A stretch of 53,051 bases of DNA from Clostridia bacterium. GTDB taxonomy: Bacteria > Bacillota > Clostridia > TANB77 > CAG-508. Under the pieces are notes generated by a model. That model saw only the letters and a program-made list of their open reading frames with translations, ran no database searches and had not been told where the DNA came from. The stretch is from the NCBI GenBank assembly GCA_900752335.1, contig CAADUZ010000047.1, positions 1-53,051 on the forward strand. The letters run 5' to 3'. Positions 34,154-44,222 of this stretch are shown here, piece by piece (within the stretch, counting starts at the first letter, position 1; the number at the start of each line of letters is the position of its first letter). The position numbers were made by a program, and so were the translations under genes.

Positions 34154-36463
34154 TTATTCTTCAATTTCTTCTTTTAGCACAACATTTATTACTGTTCCTT
34201 CTTCTACTTTTGTTCCTGAAATTATGTCTTGGCTGGTTACTTTTCCATGCCCTGTATATTTAATATTTAAGTTCTTATTGTTTAACGCTGCCTTTGCTTC
34301 TGATAAAGACATTCCCTTTAAGTTAGGTACAGTTTGTGACATTCTTGTATCACTGCTTTCTGTATATAGTTTTATCACTGAACCTTCTATTAATGCCGTA
34401 CCAGCTACTGGCATTTGGTCTGTTACTATTTCGTCGTCATTTCCATCTGTTATGCATTCAAAGCCTTGTTTTTCTAATATTTTTCTAGCTTCGGCGATTG
34501 TCTTATTTTCTACGTTTGATACAGATGTTGTTTCCATTTCACTATCTGTATCATTTGAAGGAATACCTAAATATGGTAATACTTCTGATAAAATTTGTGC
34601 TACAACAGGAGCTGCTATAGAACCTCCTCCTGTTAAATCTCCTTGTGGTCCATATAGCGTTAAAAGTACTACTATCTCTGGGCTTTCTACTGGTGTAATT
34701 GCTGCAAAAGATGCAACACTTACAGAACTTTCGTCAGAATAGTCAGCTTCAGAGCTACCTGTTTTTCCTGCTATACTGTATCCCTTTACTTGTGCATAGC
34801 TACCTGTTCCACTATCTACTACTGTTTGCAACATATCTAACATAGTGCTTGCTGTTTCTTTTGATACAACTTGTCTTACTTCTTTTGATTCTATAGTAGT
34901 TATTGCACCTGTATCTGTATTTTTTATTTCTTTTGCAATTCTTGGTCGCATTAATACACCATCATTTGCTATAGTCGATACAGCTGAAATCATTTGAAGT
35001 GGCGTTATTCTAAATCTTTGGCCAAATGACATTGTTGCAAGTTCTACGCTACCTACGTCTTCTTCATTCCAGAATATACTTTGTGCCTCTCCTGAACTTC
35101 CGGAATCTCCTATATCTGCAAAGTTTGAACTATCGAAAAATCCAAATGCATCAAAGTATCTATATAGAGTTTTTACTCCTATTTTTTGCCCTAACTGTAT
35201 GAAAGCTGGGTTACATGAATATTTTAAAGCTTCTCTTAAGCTTAAATCTCCGTGTCCTGAAGTATCTGAACAATTTATAATTACCCCATCAACGTCTTCA
35301 TATCCATCACAATGATATACATTCGGAGTATCTGAATCTACCAAACCTTCTTCTAAACCAGCAGCTGCTGTTACTATTTTAAATACCGAACCCGGTTCAT
35401 ATGTAGAAGTTATTGCTCTATTATTCCATGTTTCTTGTTGTTTTTGATATTGCTCGTCACTAGACATTTTATCCCATTCGTCCTCTGGAATGAAATCTAA
35501 TGTGTATGGGTCATTTAAGTTATAATCTGGATATGTTGCCATTGCCAAAATATCCCCTGTGTCTGGATCCATTATTATAACATTTCCGCCTTCTTTACAT
35601 TCATTTTCTTCACATGCTTGTTTTAAATATTTTTCTGCTATTTGTTGTATATTAGCATCTATTGTTAGTGTTATGTCATTTCCATTTTGCGGTGCTATAT
35701 ATGTTTCGTCTTCATATGGAATTAAATCTTGTACTGCGTCTTGTGCAGAAGTCACTTTGCCTGGCGTACCTGTTAGTATGTCATTCCATTTTGATTCTAG
35801 CCCCCATAGACCTTGATTATCTGTTCCGCAAAAGCCTATTAAACTAGATGCTAAATTATCATATGGATAATATCTTTTTGTGTCTTCGTCTATATTTATT
35901 CCGCTATATATTTCATTTTCTTCCATCCATTTTTCTAATTTTTCTATTTTGTCATTTTCTACTTTTTTAGCTATAGTTACATTTGTAGTATCCGTTTTTG
36001 ATACTTTTTCTAAAGTTTCTTTATAGTCTAATTTAAAAATTTCTGAAAATTCTTTTGCAACTTTTTCTTTTAGTTCTTTTGTTTTAGCTTCGTCAATATC
36101 TCCATTATCGTCTTCTACTACTATTCTTGTTGGGTCTATACTTACTGTATCTACCTGCGCACTTATTGCTAATGCCTTTCCTGTTGAGTCATATATTGTC
36201 CCTCTTTTTGGACTAATAGTTTTACTTGCTGTTAGCTGCCTATGCATCTCTTCTTTAAGTTCCGCTCCTTGAACAATCTGAAGCCATGCAAGTCTTATAA
36301 GAAGTAGGCAAAATATTATCCCAAATACTATAAGTACTCTAAATAATCTAACATTAATCGTAACAATCTTTTTTACTTTACTTGCTACCTTATTTCTACT
36401 AAATTTATCCTTTTTCGATTTATGCACATTTGTATCTTTTTTATTATTCAACTTTTGTATCAT
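34154..36463 (-). CDS. Class B penicillin-binding protein with two C-terminal PASTA domains
   Basis: A 769-residue bitopic transpeptidase. A basic cytoplasmic tail, one membrane anchor (about 41-60), the dimerisation domain, and the transpeptidase domain with S-x-x-K in YEPGSVFK (about 372), S-C-N in KYSCNPAF, and K-T-G in AGKTGSSE (about 590). Two PASTA domains end the protein (about 650-705 and 706-765). It is a paralogue of the PBP at 14175-16166, with the same internal landmarks (for example NIDEDTKRYYPY, IGFCG, NQGL). One is probably the vegetative FtsI/PbpB and the other SpoVD-like, but sequence cannot say which. It lies between ftsH and rsmA. Confidence 0.93.
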   Translation of the reverse strand: MIQKLNNKKDTNVHKSKKDKFSRNKVASKVKKIVTINVRLFRVLIVFGIIFCLLLIRLAWLQIVQGAELKEEMHRQLTASKTISPKRGTIYDSTGKALAISAQVDTVSIDPTRIVVEDDNGDIDEAKTKELKEKVAKEFSEIFKLDYKETLEKVSKTDTTNVTIAKKVENDKIEKLEKWMEENEIYSGINIDEDTKRYYPYDNLASSLIGFCGTDNQGLWGLESKWNDILTGTPGKVTSAQDAVQDLIPYEDETYIAPQNGNDITLTIDANIQQIAEKYLKQACEENECKEGGNVIIMDPDTGDILAMATYPDYNLNDPYTLDFIPEDEWDKMSSDEQYQKQQETWNNRAITSTYEPGSVFKIVTAAAGLEEGLVDSDTPNVYHCDGYEDVDGVIINCSDTSGHGDLSLREALKYSCNPAFIQLGQKIGVKTLYRYFDAFGFFDSSNFADIGDSGSSGEAQSIFWNEEDVGSVELATMSFGQRFRITPLQMISAVSTIANDGVLMRPRIAKEIKNTDTGAITTIESKEVRQVVSKETASTMLDMLQTVVDSGTGSYAQVKGYSIAGKTGSSEADYSDESSVSVASFAAITPVESPEIVVLLTLYGPQGDLTGGGSIAAPVVAQILSEVLPYLGIPSNDTDSEMETTSVSNVENKTIAEARKILEKQGFECITDGNDDEIVTDQMPVAGTALIEGSVIKLYTESSDTRMSQTVPNLKGMSLSEAKAALNNKNLNIKYTGHGKVTSQDIISGTKVEEGTVINVVLKEEIEE

Positions 36464-36580
36464 CCTTTCATAGTTAATTTTGTTTAATTTAAAGCAAAAT
36501 CATCCTATTTTACAGTTTATATTCTATATTAATTCACATAAAAAATCAAGAAATTTTGAAAAAATTGGTAAAATAGTAAG

Positions 36581-36629
36581 AAAAAAGAAGAAATTTTATT
36601 TAGTCCTTAAATAAAATTTCTTCTTTTTT
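36581..36629. terminator. Long bidirectional hairpin between ftsH and the PASTA PBP gene
   Basis: About 21-bp AT-rich stem (arms 36581-36602 and 36608-36629; GAAGAAATTTTATTTA and complement) with a 5-nt loop and T runs on both outer sides. It lies just past the ftsH stop and separates ftsH from the PBP gene. Confidence 0.85.
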
Positions 36630-36646
36630 ATATATTCTAATTTAAA

Positions 36647-38455
36647 CTATTCGCTAAATATTCTGTCAAACTCGTCGCCATCAATTTTTTCTTTTTCAAG
36701 TAGAACACCTGCTACACTGTGAAGTTTATCTATATGTTCTCTTAAAATTGTTTCTGCTTTTTTGTAAGCTGCATCTATTATACTTTTTACTTCTTCGTCT
36801 ATAATTCCAGCTGTTTCTTCAGAATATTCTTTAGCTTGTGCAAAATCTCTTCCTAGGAATACTTCTTCTTGGTTTTGTCCAAGTGTTATTGTTCCTACTC
36901 TTTCGCTCATACCATATTTAGTAACCATTGCTCTTGCAATTTTTGTTGCTCTTTCAATATCGTTACTTGCACCTGTTGATATATCGTCTAGTATAAGTTT
37001 TTCTGCTACTCTACCACCCAATAGTGATACTATATTTTCTACCATTTCTGTTCTAGACATAAATGATTTATCCTCTGTCGGTCTATACATTGTATAGCCG
37101 CCAGCCATACCTCTTGGTACTATAGATATTTGGTGTACAGGGTCTTGTGTTGGTAAAAATCTGCTTACAACAGCATGACCTGCTTCATGGTATGCTACAA
37201 GTTTTTGTTCTTTATCGCTTCTTACTCTAGTTCTCTTTTCAGGTCCCATTGTAACTTTTACCATTGCATCTTCAATTTCTTGCATACCTATTTCTCTTAA
37301 ATTTCTTCTAGCCGCTAAAAGTGCTGCTTCATTTAATACGTTTTCTAGGTCTGCACCTGAAAATCCTGAAGTATTTTTTGCTATTGTTTTTAAGTCTACG
37401 TCGATTGATAATTTTTTCTTTCTGCTGTGTACTTCTAGTATTTGCTCTCTTGCTTTTACGTCTGGGCTCGATACTACAATTTGTCTATCAAACCTTCCTG
37501 GTCTTAAAAGAGCTTTATCTAGTACGTCTGGTCTATTTGTTGCAGCAAGCACTATAACGCCTTCATTTGCCGAGAATCCATCCATTTCAACAAGTAATTG
37601 GTTTAATGTTTGCTCTCTTTCGTCATGTCCTCCACCAAGACCTGCTCCTCTTTGACGTCCTACTGCATCAATTTCATCTATGAATACTATACAAGGTGCT
37701 TTCTTTTTAGCTTCGTCAAATAAATCTCTTACACGTGATGCACCAACACCAACAAACATTTCAACGAAGTCTGAACCACTTATTATAAAGAATGGCACAC
37801 CTGCTTCTCCAGCAACTGCTTTAGCAAGAAGTGTTTTACCAGTACCTGGCTGACCAACAAGAAGCACACCTTTTGGAATTCTTGCACCCATGTCTGTAAA
37901 TTTCTTTGGGTTTTTTAAGAATTCTACTATTTCTTCTAATTCTTCTTTTTCCTCGTCAACACCTGCAACGTCATCAAAAGTAACTTTGTTTTTATCTGTT
38001 GGGTTCATCATTCTTGCTCTGCTTTTTCCGAAAGACATTGTTTTGTTTCCACCATTGTTACTCTGTCCTCCACTCATAAATAGGAACCAAAAGATTAAGA
38101 ATATTATAAGTAATCCAAATGGTGTAAGTAAGCTTAATATGAATACCCATATAGATTCAGATTTTTCTGTTACTTTTACATTACCTGTAGACATGCTTTC
38201 TTGCAAATTATTCATTAAGTTATCTATGCTTGGAATGTTTACTTGTTTTATAAAGTTTTCATTTTTTAGTTTTACTTCTGCAGTCATTCCATCTGCTGAA
38301 AGCTCTATTTCAGAAACTTCTCCAGCCTCTATTTTTTCTATTAATTCTGAATATGCTAATTTATTATTATCGCTATCTAATATTGAAGTTAATAAAACAA
38401 GAAATATTATAGCTATTATTAGCCACATGGCTAGTGTTTTTATTCCACTTTTCAA
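36647..38455 (-). CDS. ftsH: FtsH: membrane-bound AAA+ zinc protease
   Basis: ATP-dependent protease that degrades membrane and short-lived cytoplasmic proteins as a hexamer. Two membrane segments (about 7-24 and 103-127) flank the small extracellular domain. The AAA module has Walker A GQPGTGKT (about 201-208), Walker B FIDEID (about 258), and the second region of homology. The zinc site HEAGH lies near residue 422. The length is normal (602 aa). It follows tilS, the conserved Firmicute order; hpt, often between them, is missing. The start is an ATG with GAGGA. Confidence 0.97.
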   Translation of the reverse strand: MKSGIKTLAMWLIIAIIFLVLLTSILDSDNNKLAYSELIEKIEAGEVSEIELSADGMTAEVKLKNENFIKQVNIPSIDNLMNNLQESMSTGNVKVTEKSESIWVFILSLLTPFGLLIIFLIFWFLFMSGGQSNNGGNKTMSFGKSRARMMNPTDKNKVTFDDVAGVDEEKEELEEIVEFLKNPKKFTDMGARIPKGVLLVGQPGTGKTLLAKAVAGEAGVPFFIISGSDFVEMFVGVGASRVRDLFDEAKKKAPCIVFIDEIDAVGRQRGAGLGGGHDEREQTLNQLLVEMDGFSANEGVIVLAATNRPDVLDKALLRPGRFDRQIVVSSPDVKAREQILEVHSRKKKLSIDVDLKTIAKNTSGFSGADLENVLNEAALLAARRNLREIGMQEIEDAMVKVTMGPEKRTRVRSDKEQKLVAYHEAGHAVVSRFLPTQDPVHQISIVPRGMAGGYTMYRPTEDKSFMSRTEMVENIVSLLGGRVAEKLILDDISTGASNDIERATKIARAMVTKYGMSERVGTITLGQNQEEVFLGRDFAQAKEYSEETAGIIDEEVKSIIDAAYKKAETILREHIDKLHSVAGVLLEKEKIDGDEFDRIFSE

Positions 38456-38574
38456 TTCTAAAATTCCTCCTCTTTATTGTTTTTTACAAATTTTGCTAAA
38501 AGTTTACCTTTGAACTATACCACATATACCTAGTTATTTCAAGGCTTTTTTCAAAAGTTTTTCCCTACAAAAAA

Positions 38575-39621
38575 TTATCCTCTACGGAAACTCGAACTAC
38601 ATAGGAAAAAAATTTTTCCTTTTTTAATATATATCTTTATTCCTTTTTTAGGTGTTAAATATTTATTACCAATATTATTATTACAAAGTTTTACTATGTC
38701 GTCTATATGTATTTTTTCTATTCCTGTTACCCTACCATATACTTTTGATATAGTATATAGTATTAGTCTTGATTTTATTACATTATCTAATTTGTTAAAC
38801 TCTTTTAAATTTAGAATTACTTTTACTTCTTCTTCGCTATTTTCAGGTTTATCTTTTAATCCTTTTTCACTATTTTTTTCTGTTATTAATAATCTTTTGT
38901 ACTCTTTTTGTACAATATTATTTAAAAATTCTTCTTCTTCTTTTGCTATATCTGATAATCTATTTATTCCATCAATTATATTAGGGTTAAACTCTTTTTG
39001 AATATATGGTATTAATAGGTTTCTTACTTTATTTCTAGTATATATATTTTCCTTGTTGGTTTTATCATATCTTGGGTCTAATTTGTTTTCATCACAATAT
39101 TTTTCTATTCTTTTTCTTGAGGTTTCTATCAATGGTCTTATAAATTTTCCATCTCTAATAGGCTCAATTCCTTTTAAGCCCGAAATAGAACTTCCCCTAA
39201 TTATATTCATTAACACAGTTTCTGCATTGTCATTACTATTATGCGCAGTTGCTATTTTATTAGCACCCACTTTTTTAGCAACTTTTTCAAAAAAGTCATA
39301 TCGTATATTTCTTCCAGCTTCTTCTGTACCTATTTTTAGCTTTTTAGCTTCTTCTTCTACATTTATTTTTTTACTATAAAATTCCACGTTAATTTTCTCG
39401 CAAAAATCATGTACATATTTAGTTTCTTCATCTGCTTCTTTTCTTATCATATGATTAATATGTGCTACATATATATTTATATTCAATTTTTCTTTAAATT
39501 CATTTAGTATATTTAAAAGCGTTATAGAGTCTGGTCCACCTGATACACCTATTACTATTTTATCTCCATTTTGTATCATTTGGTATTTATTTATTGTTTT
39601 TAAAACCTCTTCTTCTAGCAT
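38575..39621 (-). CDS. tilS: TilS: tRNA(Ile)-lysidine synthase, shortened C-terminus
   Basis: ATP-dependent enzyme that turns C34 of the minor tRNA(Ile) CAU anticodon into lysidine, an essential step. The PP-loop SGGPDS lies near residue 27. The central region (DAHN-like AHNSNDNAETVLMNIIRG) is intact. At about 348 residues it is shorter than many TilS proteins (430-470), so much of the C-terminal domain is reduced. I use the ATG at 39621 with GAGGTG upstream; the GTG nine bases earlier overlaps that site. It precedes ftsH. Confidence 0.93.
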   Translation of the reverse strand: MLEEEVLKTINKYQMIQNGDKIVIGVSGGPDSITLLNILNEFKEKLNINIYVAHINHMIRKEADEETKYVHDFCEKINVEFYSKKINVEEEAKKLKIGTEEAGRNIRYDFFEKVAKKVGANKIATAHNSNDNAETVLMNIIRGSSISGLKGIEPIRDGKFIRPLIETSRKRIEKYCDENKLDPRYDKTNKENIYTRNKVRNLLIPYIQKEFNPNIIDGINRLSDIAKEEEEFLNNIVQKEYKRLLITEKNSEKGLKDKPENSEEEVKVILNLKEFNKLDNVIKSRLILYTISKVYGRVTGIEKIHIDDIVKLCNNNIGNKYLTPKKGIKIYIKKGKIFFLCSSSFRRG

Positions 39622-39681
39622 AATTTTCACCTCTTAACCTATTTTTCTATAATACCATAAGTTACCTAAAGTTTCAATAGT

Positions 39682-39710
39682 TTGACATAATATGTTTATT
39701 TTTGTATAAT
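39682..39710 (+). promoter_or_regulatory. Consensus sigma-A promoter of the amidase gene
   Basis: TTGACA (39682-39687) and TATAAT (39705-39710) are separated by exactly 17 bp. A match this exact is the best in the window. A strong AATGGAGGG ribosome site follows ahead of the ATG at 39761. Confidence 0.92.
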
Positions 39711-39760
39711 AATTATATAGCTTTATTGCTATTTACTCACAATTAATGGAGGGAAAATAA

Positions 39761-40309
39761 ATGTACATTACAAAGCATCTTTTAACTCGGACCGAATGCT
39801 ATCTTCCCTTGGTAGTACCTAGAGAAGATGGTAAAAACATTCCTACGCATATCACCATCCATGAAACGTCCCTTGGACTTGACAAAAAGCCTTCGGACAG
39901 AAATGCCCAGCATTACATTGACCTTTTGGAGCATCCAAAAGGTGACCCGCGGTACGGCTACCATTTCCTTTGCGGAGATGATACCGTATGGCAATTCCTA
40001 CCCACATGGGTCCGGACTGCTCACAGTGGCAGTACGGAAGGTAATTCTTCTGTAGCCATTGAAAGACTTGTTAATGTCGATATCGACTTTGACAAGGCCA
40101 TCAACAATCAAGCCAAGCTTGCTGCTAGCCTTATGGCTATGTATAACATTCCTATTGAGAATGTTGTACCTCACAAGCATTGGTCTGGCAAAGAATGTCC
40201 CGCAAGACTTCTGGCAGGTTTGTATGGTTGGAACTGGGATAAGTTTATCAATACAGTTCTCAACTACTACAAAAAAATGGACCTTTTTATGGACATTGAT
40301 ATGTTCTAA
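39761..40309 (+). CDS. N-acetylmuramoyl-L-alanine amidase (amidase_2, endolysin-like), foreign base composition
   Basis: A 182-residue zinc amidase that cuts the bond between MurNAc and L-Ala. Zinc ligands and catalytic residues are in HITIHETS (about 28-35), YHFLCGDD, HSGSTEGN, and PHKHWSGKECPARLL (about 142-156). There is no signal peptide and no cell-wall binding domain, like the catalytic part of phage endolysins. Codon usage is much more GC-rich than in flanking genes and includes three CGG Arg codons, and the gene is the only plus-strand gene between tilS and dnaB. It has its own consensus promoter and terminator. It looks like a recently gained cassette. Confidence 0.9.
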   Translation: MYITKHLLTRTECYLPLVVPREDGKNIPTHITIHETSLGLDKKPSDRNAQHYIDLLEHPKGDPRYGYHFLCGDDTVWQFLPTWVRTAHSGSTEGNSSVAIERLVNVDIDFDKAINNQAKLAASLMAMYNIPIENVVPHKHWSGKECPARLLAGLYGWNWDKFINTVLNYYKKMDLFMDIDMF

Positions 40310-40323
40310 TAGCCCTACATTAA

Positions 40324-40351
40324 ACCGGTGGATTATACTTAATCCACCGGT
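40324..40351. terminator. Terminator of the amidase gene, convergent with dnaB
   Basis: A perfect 12-bp GC-containing stem (ACCGGTGGATTA at 40324-40335, complement at 40340-40351) with a 4-nt loop, then CTTTATTTT. It lies 14 bp after the amidase stop and 7 bp before the dnaB stop (opposite strand), so it may serve both. Confidence 0.9.
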
Positions 40352-40358
40352 CTTTATT

Positions 40359-41690
40359 TTATTCTCTATATTTATCCATATTTGCAAATTTTGTATAATT
40401 TCCAAGCCATAATAGTTCTACAGTTCCTGTTGAGCCTGCTCTATGTTTAGCAATTATTACTTCTGCTACATTTTTCTTTTCGCTATCTTCATTATAGTAA
40501 TCATCTCTATATAGAAACATTACAATATCAGCATCTTGCTCGATTGAACCAGATTCACGAAGGTCCGAAAGCATTGGTCTATGGTCCGGTCTTTGTTCTG
40601 GTGCTCTCGAAAGCTGTGATAGTGCTATTACTGGCACTTCTATTTCCTTTGCTAGTATTTTTAAAGAACGACTTATCTCCGCAATTTCCTGTTCACGGCT
40701 AGCACCTCTTTTTCCGCTTCCTTGAACTAATTGTAAATAGTCAATAACTACTAGTCCAATATTTTTTTCTAGTTTCATTTTTCTGCATTTAGCACGTATC
40801 TCCATTATAGATATACCCGGAGTATCGTCTATATAAATTTGAGATTCTGAAAGAACTCCTGATGCTTCTGCTAGTTTTGCCCAGTCTTCATCTTCTAAAG
40901 TTCCTGTTCTTACTTTGTTACTATCTACCATTGCTTCTGAACAAAGAATTCTATTTACCATTTGCTCTTTTGACATTTCCAAGCTAAATATAGCTACTGG
41001 TACATTTGCTCTTACCGCTGCATTTGTTGCAATGTTTAAGGCAAATGCAGATTTTCCCATTGCTGGTCTAGCTGCAACTAATACTAAATCTGATTTGTGA
41101 AGTCCTGCTGTTCTATAATCCAAATCTGCAAAACCTGTTGGTACACCGGTTATATGTTGTTTTCTATTATATAACTGTTCTAGTTCTGTAAATGTATCTA
41201 CTAAAACGTCTTTTATAGAACTATATCCCTTTTGATTCTTTTTTTGCATTACTTCAAATATTTTTCTCTCTGAACTATCAATTATTTGCTCTACTTCTTG
41301 TGTTGGATCATAGCCCAAAGTTATAATATCATTTGCTGTTTTTATTAAATTTCTTAATATTGATTTTTCTTCTACTATTTTTATATATTGCTCTACATTA
41401 GAGGTAGTTGGTACTTTGTCTGGCAAATTTGCTATATATTCTAGACCACCAACTGCTTCTAGTTTTCCCATTGATGCTAACTCTGATTTTAAGGTAATTA
41501 TATCAATAGGCTCATTTCTATTATATAAGTTAAGTATTGCTGAATAAATTATTTTATTATCTTCTCTATAGAAGTCTGTTTCTTTTAGTACTTCCACTGC
41601 TGAAGATACTGCATCCTTATCTGTAAGCATACTACCTATTACTGCTTGCTCTGCTTCTGTATCGTTTGGTGGTACTTTACCTAGTTCCAT
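40359..41690 (-). CDS. dnaB: Replicative DNA helicase DnaB (DnaC in B. subtilis naming)
   Basis: Hexameric 5'-3' helicase at the replication fork. The N-terminal primase-interaction domain (about 1-110) starts with PPNDTEAEQAVIGS, and the RecA-like domain has Walker A ARPAMGKS (about 206-213), Walker B LVVIDYLQL, and the R-finger region in LRESGSIEQDAD. Length is normal at 443 aa. No intein or insert is seen. rplI is directly upstream (56 bp), the usual rplI-dnaB order. Confidence 0.97.
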   Translation of the reverse strand: MELGKVPPNDTEAEQAVIGSMLTDKDAVSSAVEVLKETDFYREDNKIIYSAILNLYNRNEPIDIITLKSELASMGKLEAVGGLEYIANLPDKVPTTSNVEQYIKIVEEKSILRNLIKTANDIITLGYDPTQEVEQIIDSSERKIFEVMQKKNQKGYSSIKDVLVDTFTELEQLYNRKQHITGVPTGFADLDYRTAGLHKSDLVLVAARPAMGKSAFALNIATNAAVRANVPVAIFSLEMSKEQMVNRILCSEAMVDSNKVRTGTLEDEDWAKLAEASGVLSESQIYIDDTPGISIMEIRAKCRKMKLEKNIGLVVIDYLQLVQGSGKRGASREQEIAEISRSLKILAKEIEVPVIALSQLSRAPEQRPDHRPMLSDLRESGSIEQDADIVMFLYRDDYYNEDSEKKNVAEVIIAKHRAGSTGTVELLWLGNYTKFANMDKYRE

Positions 41691-41746
41691 ATCGCTTTCA
41701 CCTCTAGTTTGGTTTTGTTCTATTTTTATATTTAGTTATTTTTTAT

Positions 41747-42193
41747 CTAGCCACTAATTACTTCTACTCTTACGCTTGCTGTTATTCCTTCAAAAAGTTT
41801 TACAGAAACATTAAAACTTCCTAATGTTTTTATTGTTTCTTTTAGTTCTATCTTCTTTTTGTCTATATCAAAGTTATATTGTGATTTTAAATTTTCTGAT
41901 ATTTCCTTTGCTGTTACGCCTCCAAATATCTTACCATTTTCTCCTGCTTTAACTTTTATTTTAAGCATAATTCCTTTTAATTTCTTTGCTAGCTCTTCTG
42001 CATTTTGCTTTTCTACGTCTTTTCTATAATTTGCAGCTTCTTTTTTGTTATTTAATTTGCTCATGTTTTCAGCATTTGCTTCTACTGCTAGTTTTTTAGG
42101 TAATAGGTAATTTCGTGCATATCCGTCACTTGCATTAATTACCTCGTCCTTTTTCCCTACACCTTTTATGTTGTCCAATAAAATAACTTTCAT
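41747..42193 (-). CDS. rplI: Ribosomal protein L9
   Basis: Large-subunit protein with an N-terminal rRNA-binding domain, a long connecting helix and a C-terminal domain. MKVILLDNIKGVGKKDEVINASDGYARNYLLP is the family signature. I start at the ATG at 42193 because GGGAG lies 8-12 nt upstream and it opens with the canonical MKVILL; a start 19 codons earlier is not supported. The gene overlaps nothing; the gdpP stop lies 43 bp upstream. Confidence 0.97.
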   Translation of the reverse strand: MKVILLDNIKGVGKKDEVINASDGYARNYLLPKKLAVEANAENMSKLNNKKEAANYRKDVEKQNAEELAKKLKGIMLKIKVKAGENGKIFGGVTAKEISENLKSQYNFDIDKKKIELKETIKTLGSFNVSVKLFEGITASVRVEVISG

Positions 42194-42236
42194 GTTTTGC
42201 TCCCTTCTAAAAGTAAACAAATAGCGCTTATAACAG

Positions 42237-44222
42237 TTAAATTTGTTCACTAAAATATTCGTTAATTCTATTTATTAACTCTTGTTTTACTTCATAAATG
42301 TCCATTCCTTCTACTTGTGCACCTGCTAGAGTTATATGCCCTCCACCACCAAGTTTTTCTAGTATTACTTGAACATTTATATCTCCAATCGAACGACCAC
42401 TTATGCATACTTTATCATTTGATTTGCCTATTACAAATGATGCTGTAATGTTACTAATTGTAAGTAGCTCGTCTGCTGCTTTTGCACACACTACATTTGA
42501 GTCCTTATCCTCGTCTTCATAAACAGATATTGCTATAGTATCATATACAAGTTCTGCTTTTCCAATTATATTTGATATTTTATTATATGTTTCTAAATCA
42601 CTCTGAAACCATTTTTTTACTTTTATTATATCCACACCACATTTACGCAAATATGCAGCTGCTTCAAATGTTCTAACACCTGTTTTAAATGTAAAGTTTT
42701 TAGTATCCATCATTATTCCAGAATACAATGCTTCCGCTTCCAAGTTTGTTAGTTCTGGTTCAGAATTAGCATACTCTATAAGTTCTGCTACTAGCTCTGA
42801 TGCAGACGAAGCATATACCTCATGGAATGTAAGTGTTGCATTTTCTATGTAATCCGGGCTTCTTCTATGGTGATCTACTACAAATATTTTTTTCGCTTTT
42901 GCTAATACTTCTTGTGATTCAACATAATTCTTTTTATTTGTATCAACAACTACAAGTAATGTATCGTCGTCCATTGCTTGAATTGCCTCTTCTGGGCTTA
43001 CAATTATGTTTGCATAGTCTTTGTTTGCTTCTAATTCGTTTAAAAAAGCTTTTAAATTTTCTCCTTTAGGGTTTAACACGATATGAGCTTCTTTGTTTAG
43101 TTTTGTAGTTAATCTATAAATACCCATACTTGCACCCATACAGTCCATATCAGCGCCACTGTGTCCCATTATTATTACACCGCTTGATTCATTTATTAAA
43201 CCTTCTAATGCATGTGCAATAATTCTTGCTTTTACTTTAGTTCTTTTTTCTAGTTCTTGAGTTCTGCCTCCAAAGAAGGTATATTTATCCCCTTCATGAA
43301 TAACTGCTTGGTCGCCGCCTCTACCTAAAACTATATCTAAAGCTGCTTGCGCTGTTTTGTACTTTTCCAAATTATTTTCGCCATCATTTGATATTGCAAT
43401 ACTTAATGTAAATTGCATTTTATCAGATGGTTGCAAGTCTTTTACTGTATCTAAAATATCAAATTTTCTATCTTCTATTTCTTTTATATATTGTTTTTCA
43501 AATATACATACAAACGAATCTCTTTCAGATTTTAAAATTAAGCCATTATAGTCAGATGCCCAGTTATATAGCCTTTTTTCAATTTCTGCCATTAATTGAG
43601 TTTTCTCGTCGTCCGGAATTCTTTGAATAATTTCTTCATAATTGTCTACCATTATGATTCCTATATACATGTCTTTATTGTCAAATAAATTCTCTAATTC
43701 CACTAATTTAGTATCGTCAATGAAATATATAGTAATTATATACTCATCTCTTAATGGCATATAATCTCCATATAGTTTGTATGTTTTTTTATCAATTTTA
43801 ATTTCGTCATATATTCTTTCTTTTCTGTCATTATTCTTTATCTCTAACTTAACGTCATTTAGAATTTTAGTTAGATAATTATTTATATCAATATTGGCAA
43901 ATTCTTGATTAAACTTTGTATTTCGAAATATCAAATTTCCATTAGTTTCTGCAATAACAAGTGGAAATGGCGAATTTACCAATGCAATTTTTGCAACTTT
44001 ATCCACGCTAAAAGTAAGTTTATTAATATGCTCTGTTAATTCCTCTTGTCTTTTGTTATTAGTCCAATATGCGTAAGTTAAAAGAGCTGCATATATGATA
44101 ATCGATGGGATTATAAGCCAAGGATTATATATGCATATTACCACTAAAAGTATTGCAATTATTGCTAAATATATTTTTGTTTTTGAAACTATTTTTTGTA
44201 ATATTTTTTTATTATGGTTCAT
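42237..44222 (-). CDS. gdpP: GdpP-type cyclic-di-AMP phosphodiesterase
   Basis: Membrane protein that hydrolyses c-di-AMP to pApA and so controls cell-wall and potassium homeostasis. Two membrane segments (about 15-55), a PAS-like domain, a degenerate GGDEF domain, then DHH (MGHSGADMDCMGAS near 340, VVDTNK, VVDHHRRSPDY near 425) and DHHA1 (GGGGHITLAGA near the C-terminus). The DHH metal ligands are intact. I start at the ATG at 44222, with GGAGG 7-11 nt upstream; the earlier ATG would bury it. It is followed by rplI-dnaB, the standard Firmicute order. Confidence 0.95.
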   Translation of the reverse strand: MNHNKKILQKIVSKTKIYLAIIAILLVVICIYNPWLIIPSIIIYAALLTYAYWTNNKRQEELTEHINKLTFSVDKVAKIALVNSPFPLVIAETNGNLIFRNTKFNQEFANIDINNYLTKILNDVKLEIKNNDRKERIYDEIKIDKKTYKLYGDYMPLRDEYIITIYFIDDTKLVELENLFDNKDMYIGIIMVDNYEEIIQRIPDDEKTQLMAEIEKRLYNWASDYNGLILKSERDSFVCIFEKQYIKEIEDRKFDILDTVKDLQPSDKMQFTLSIAISNDGENNLEKYKTAQAALDIVLGRGGDQAVIHEGDKYTFFGGRTQELEKRTKVKARIIAHALEGLINESSGVIIMGHSGADMDCMGASMGIYRLTTKLNKEAHIVLNPKGENLKAFLNELEANKDYANIIVSPEEAIQAMDDDTLLVVVDTNKKNYVESQEVLAKAKKIFVVDHHRRSPDYIENATLTFHEVYASSASELVAELIEYANSEPELTNLEAEALYSGIMMDTKNFTFKTGVRTFEAAAYLRKCGVDIIKVKKWFQSDLETYNKISNIIGKAELVYDTIAISVYEDEDKDSNVVCAKAADELLTISNITASFVIGKSNDKVCISGRSIGDINVQVILEKLGGGGHITLAGAQVEGMDIYEVKQELINRINEYFSEQI

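Noticed and set aside
39761..40405. Overlapping frames on both strands of the amidase gene
   Set aside because: They are shadows of the GC-richer coding sequence; only the plus-strand frame has conserved amidase motifs, promoter and ribosome site.
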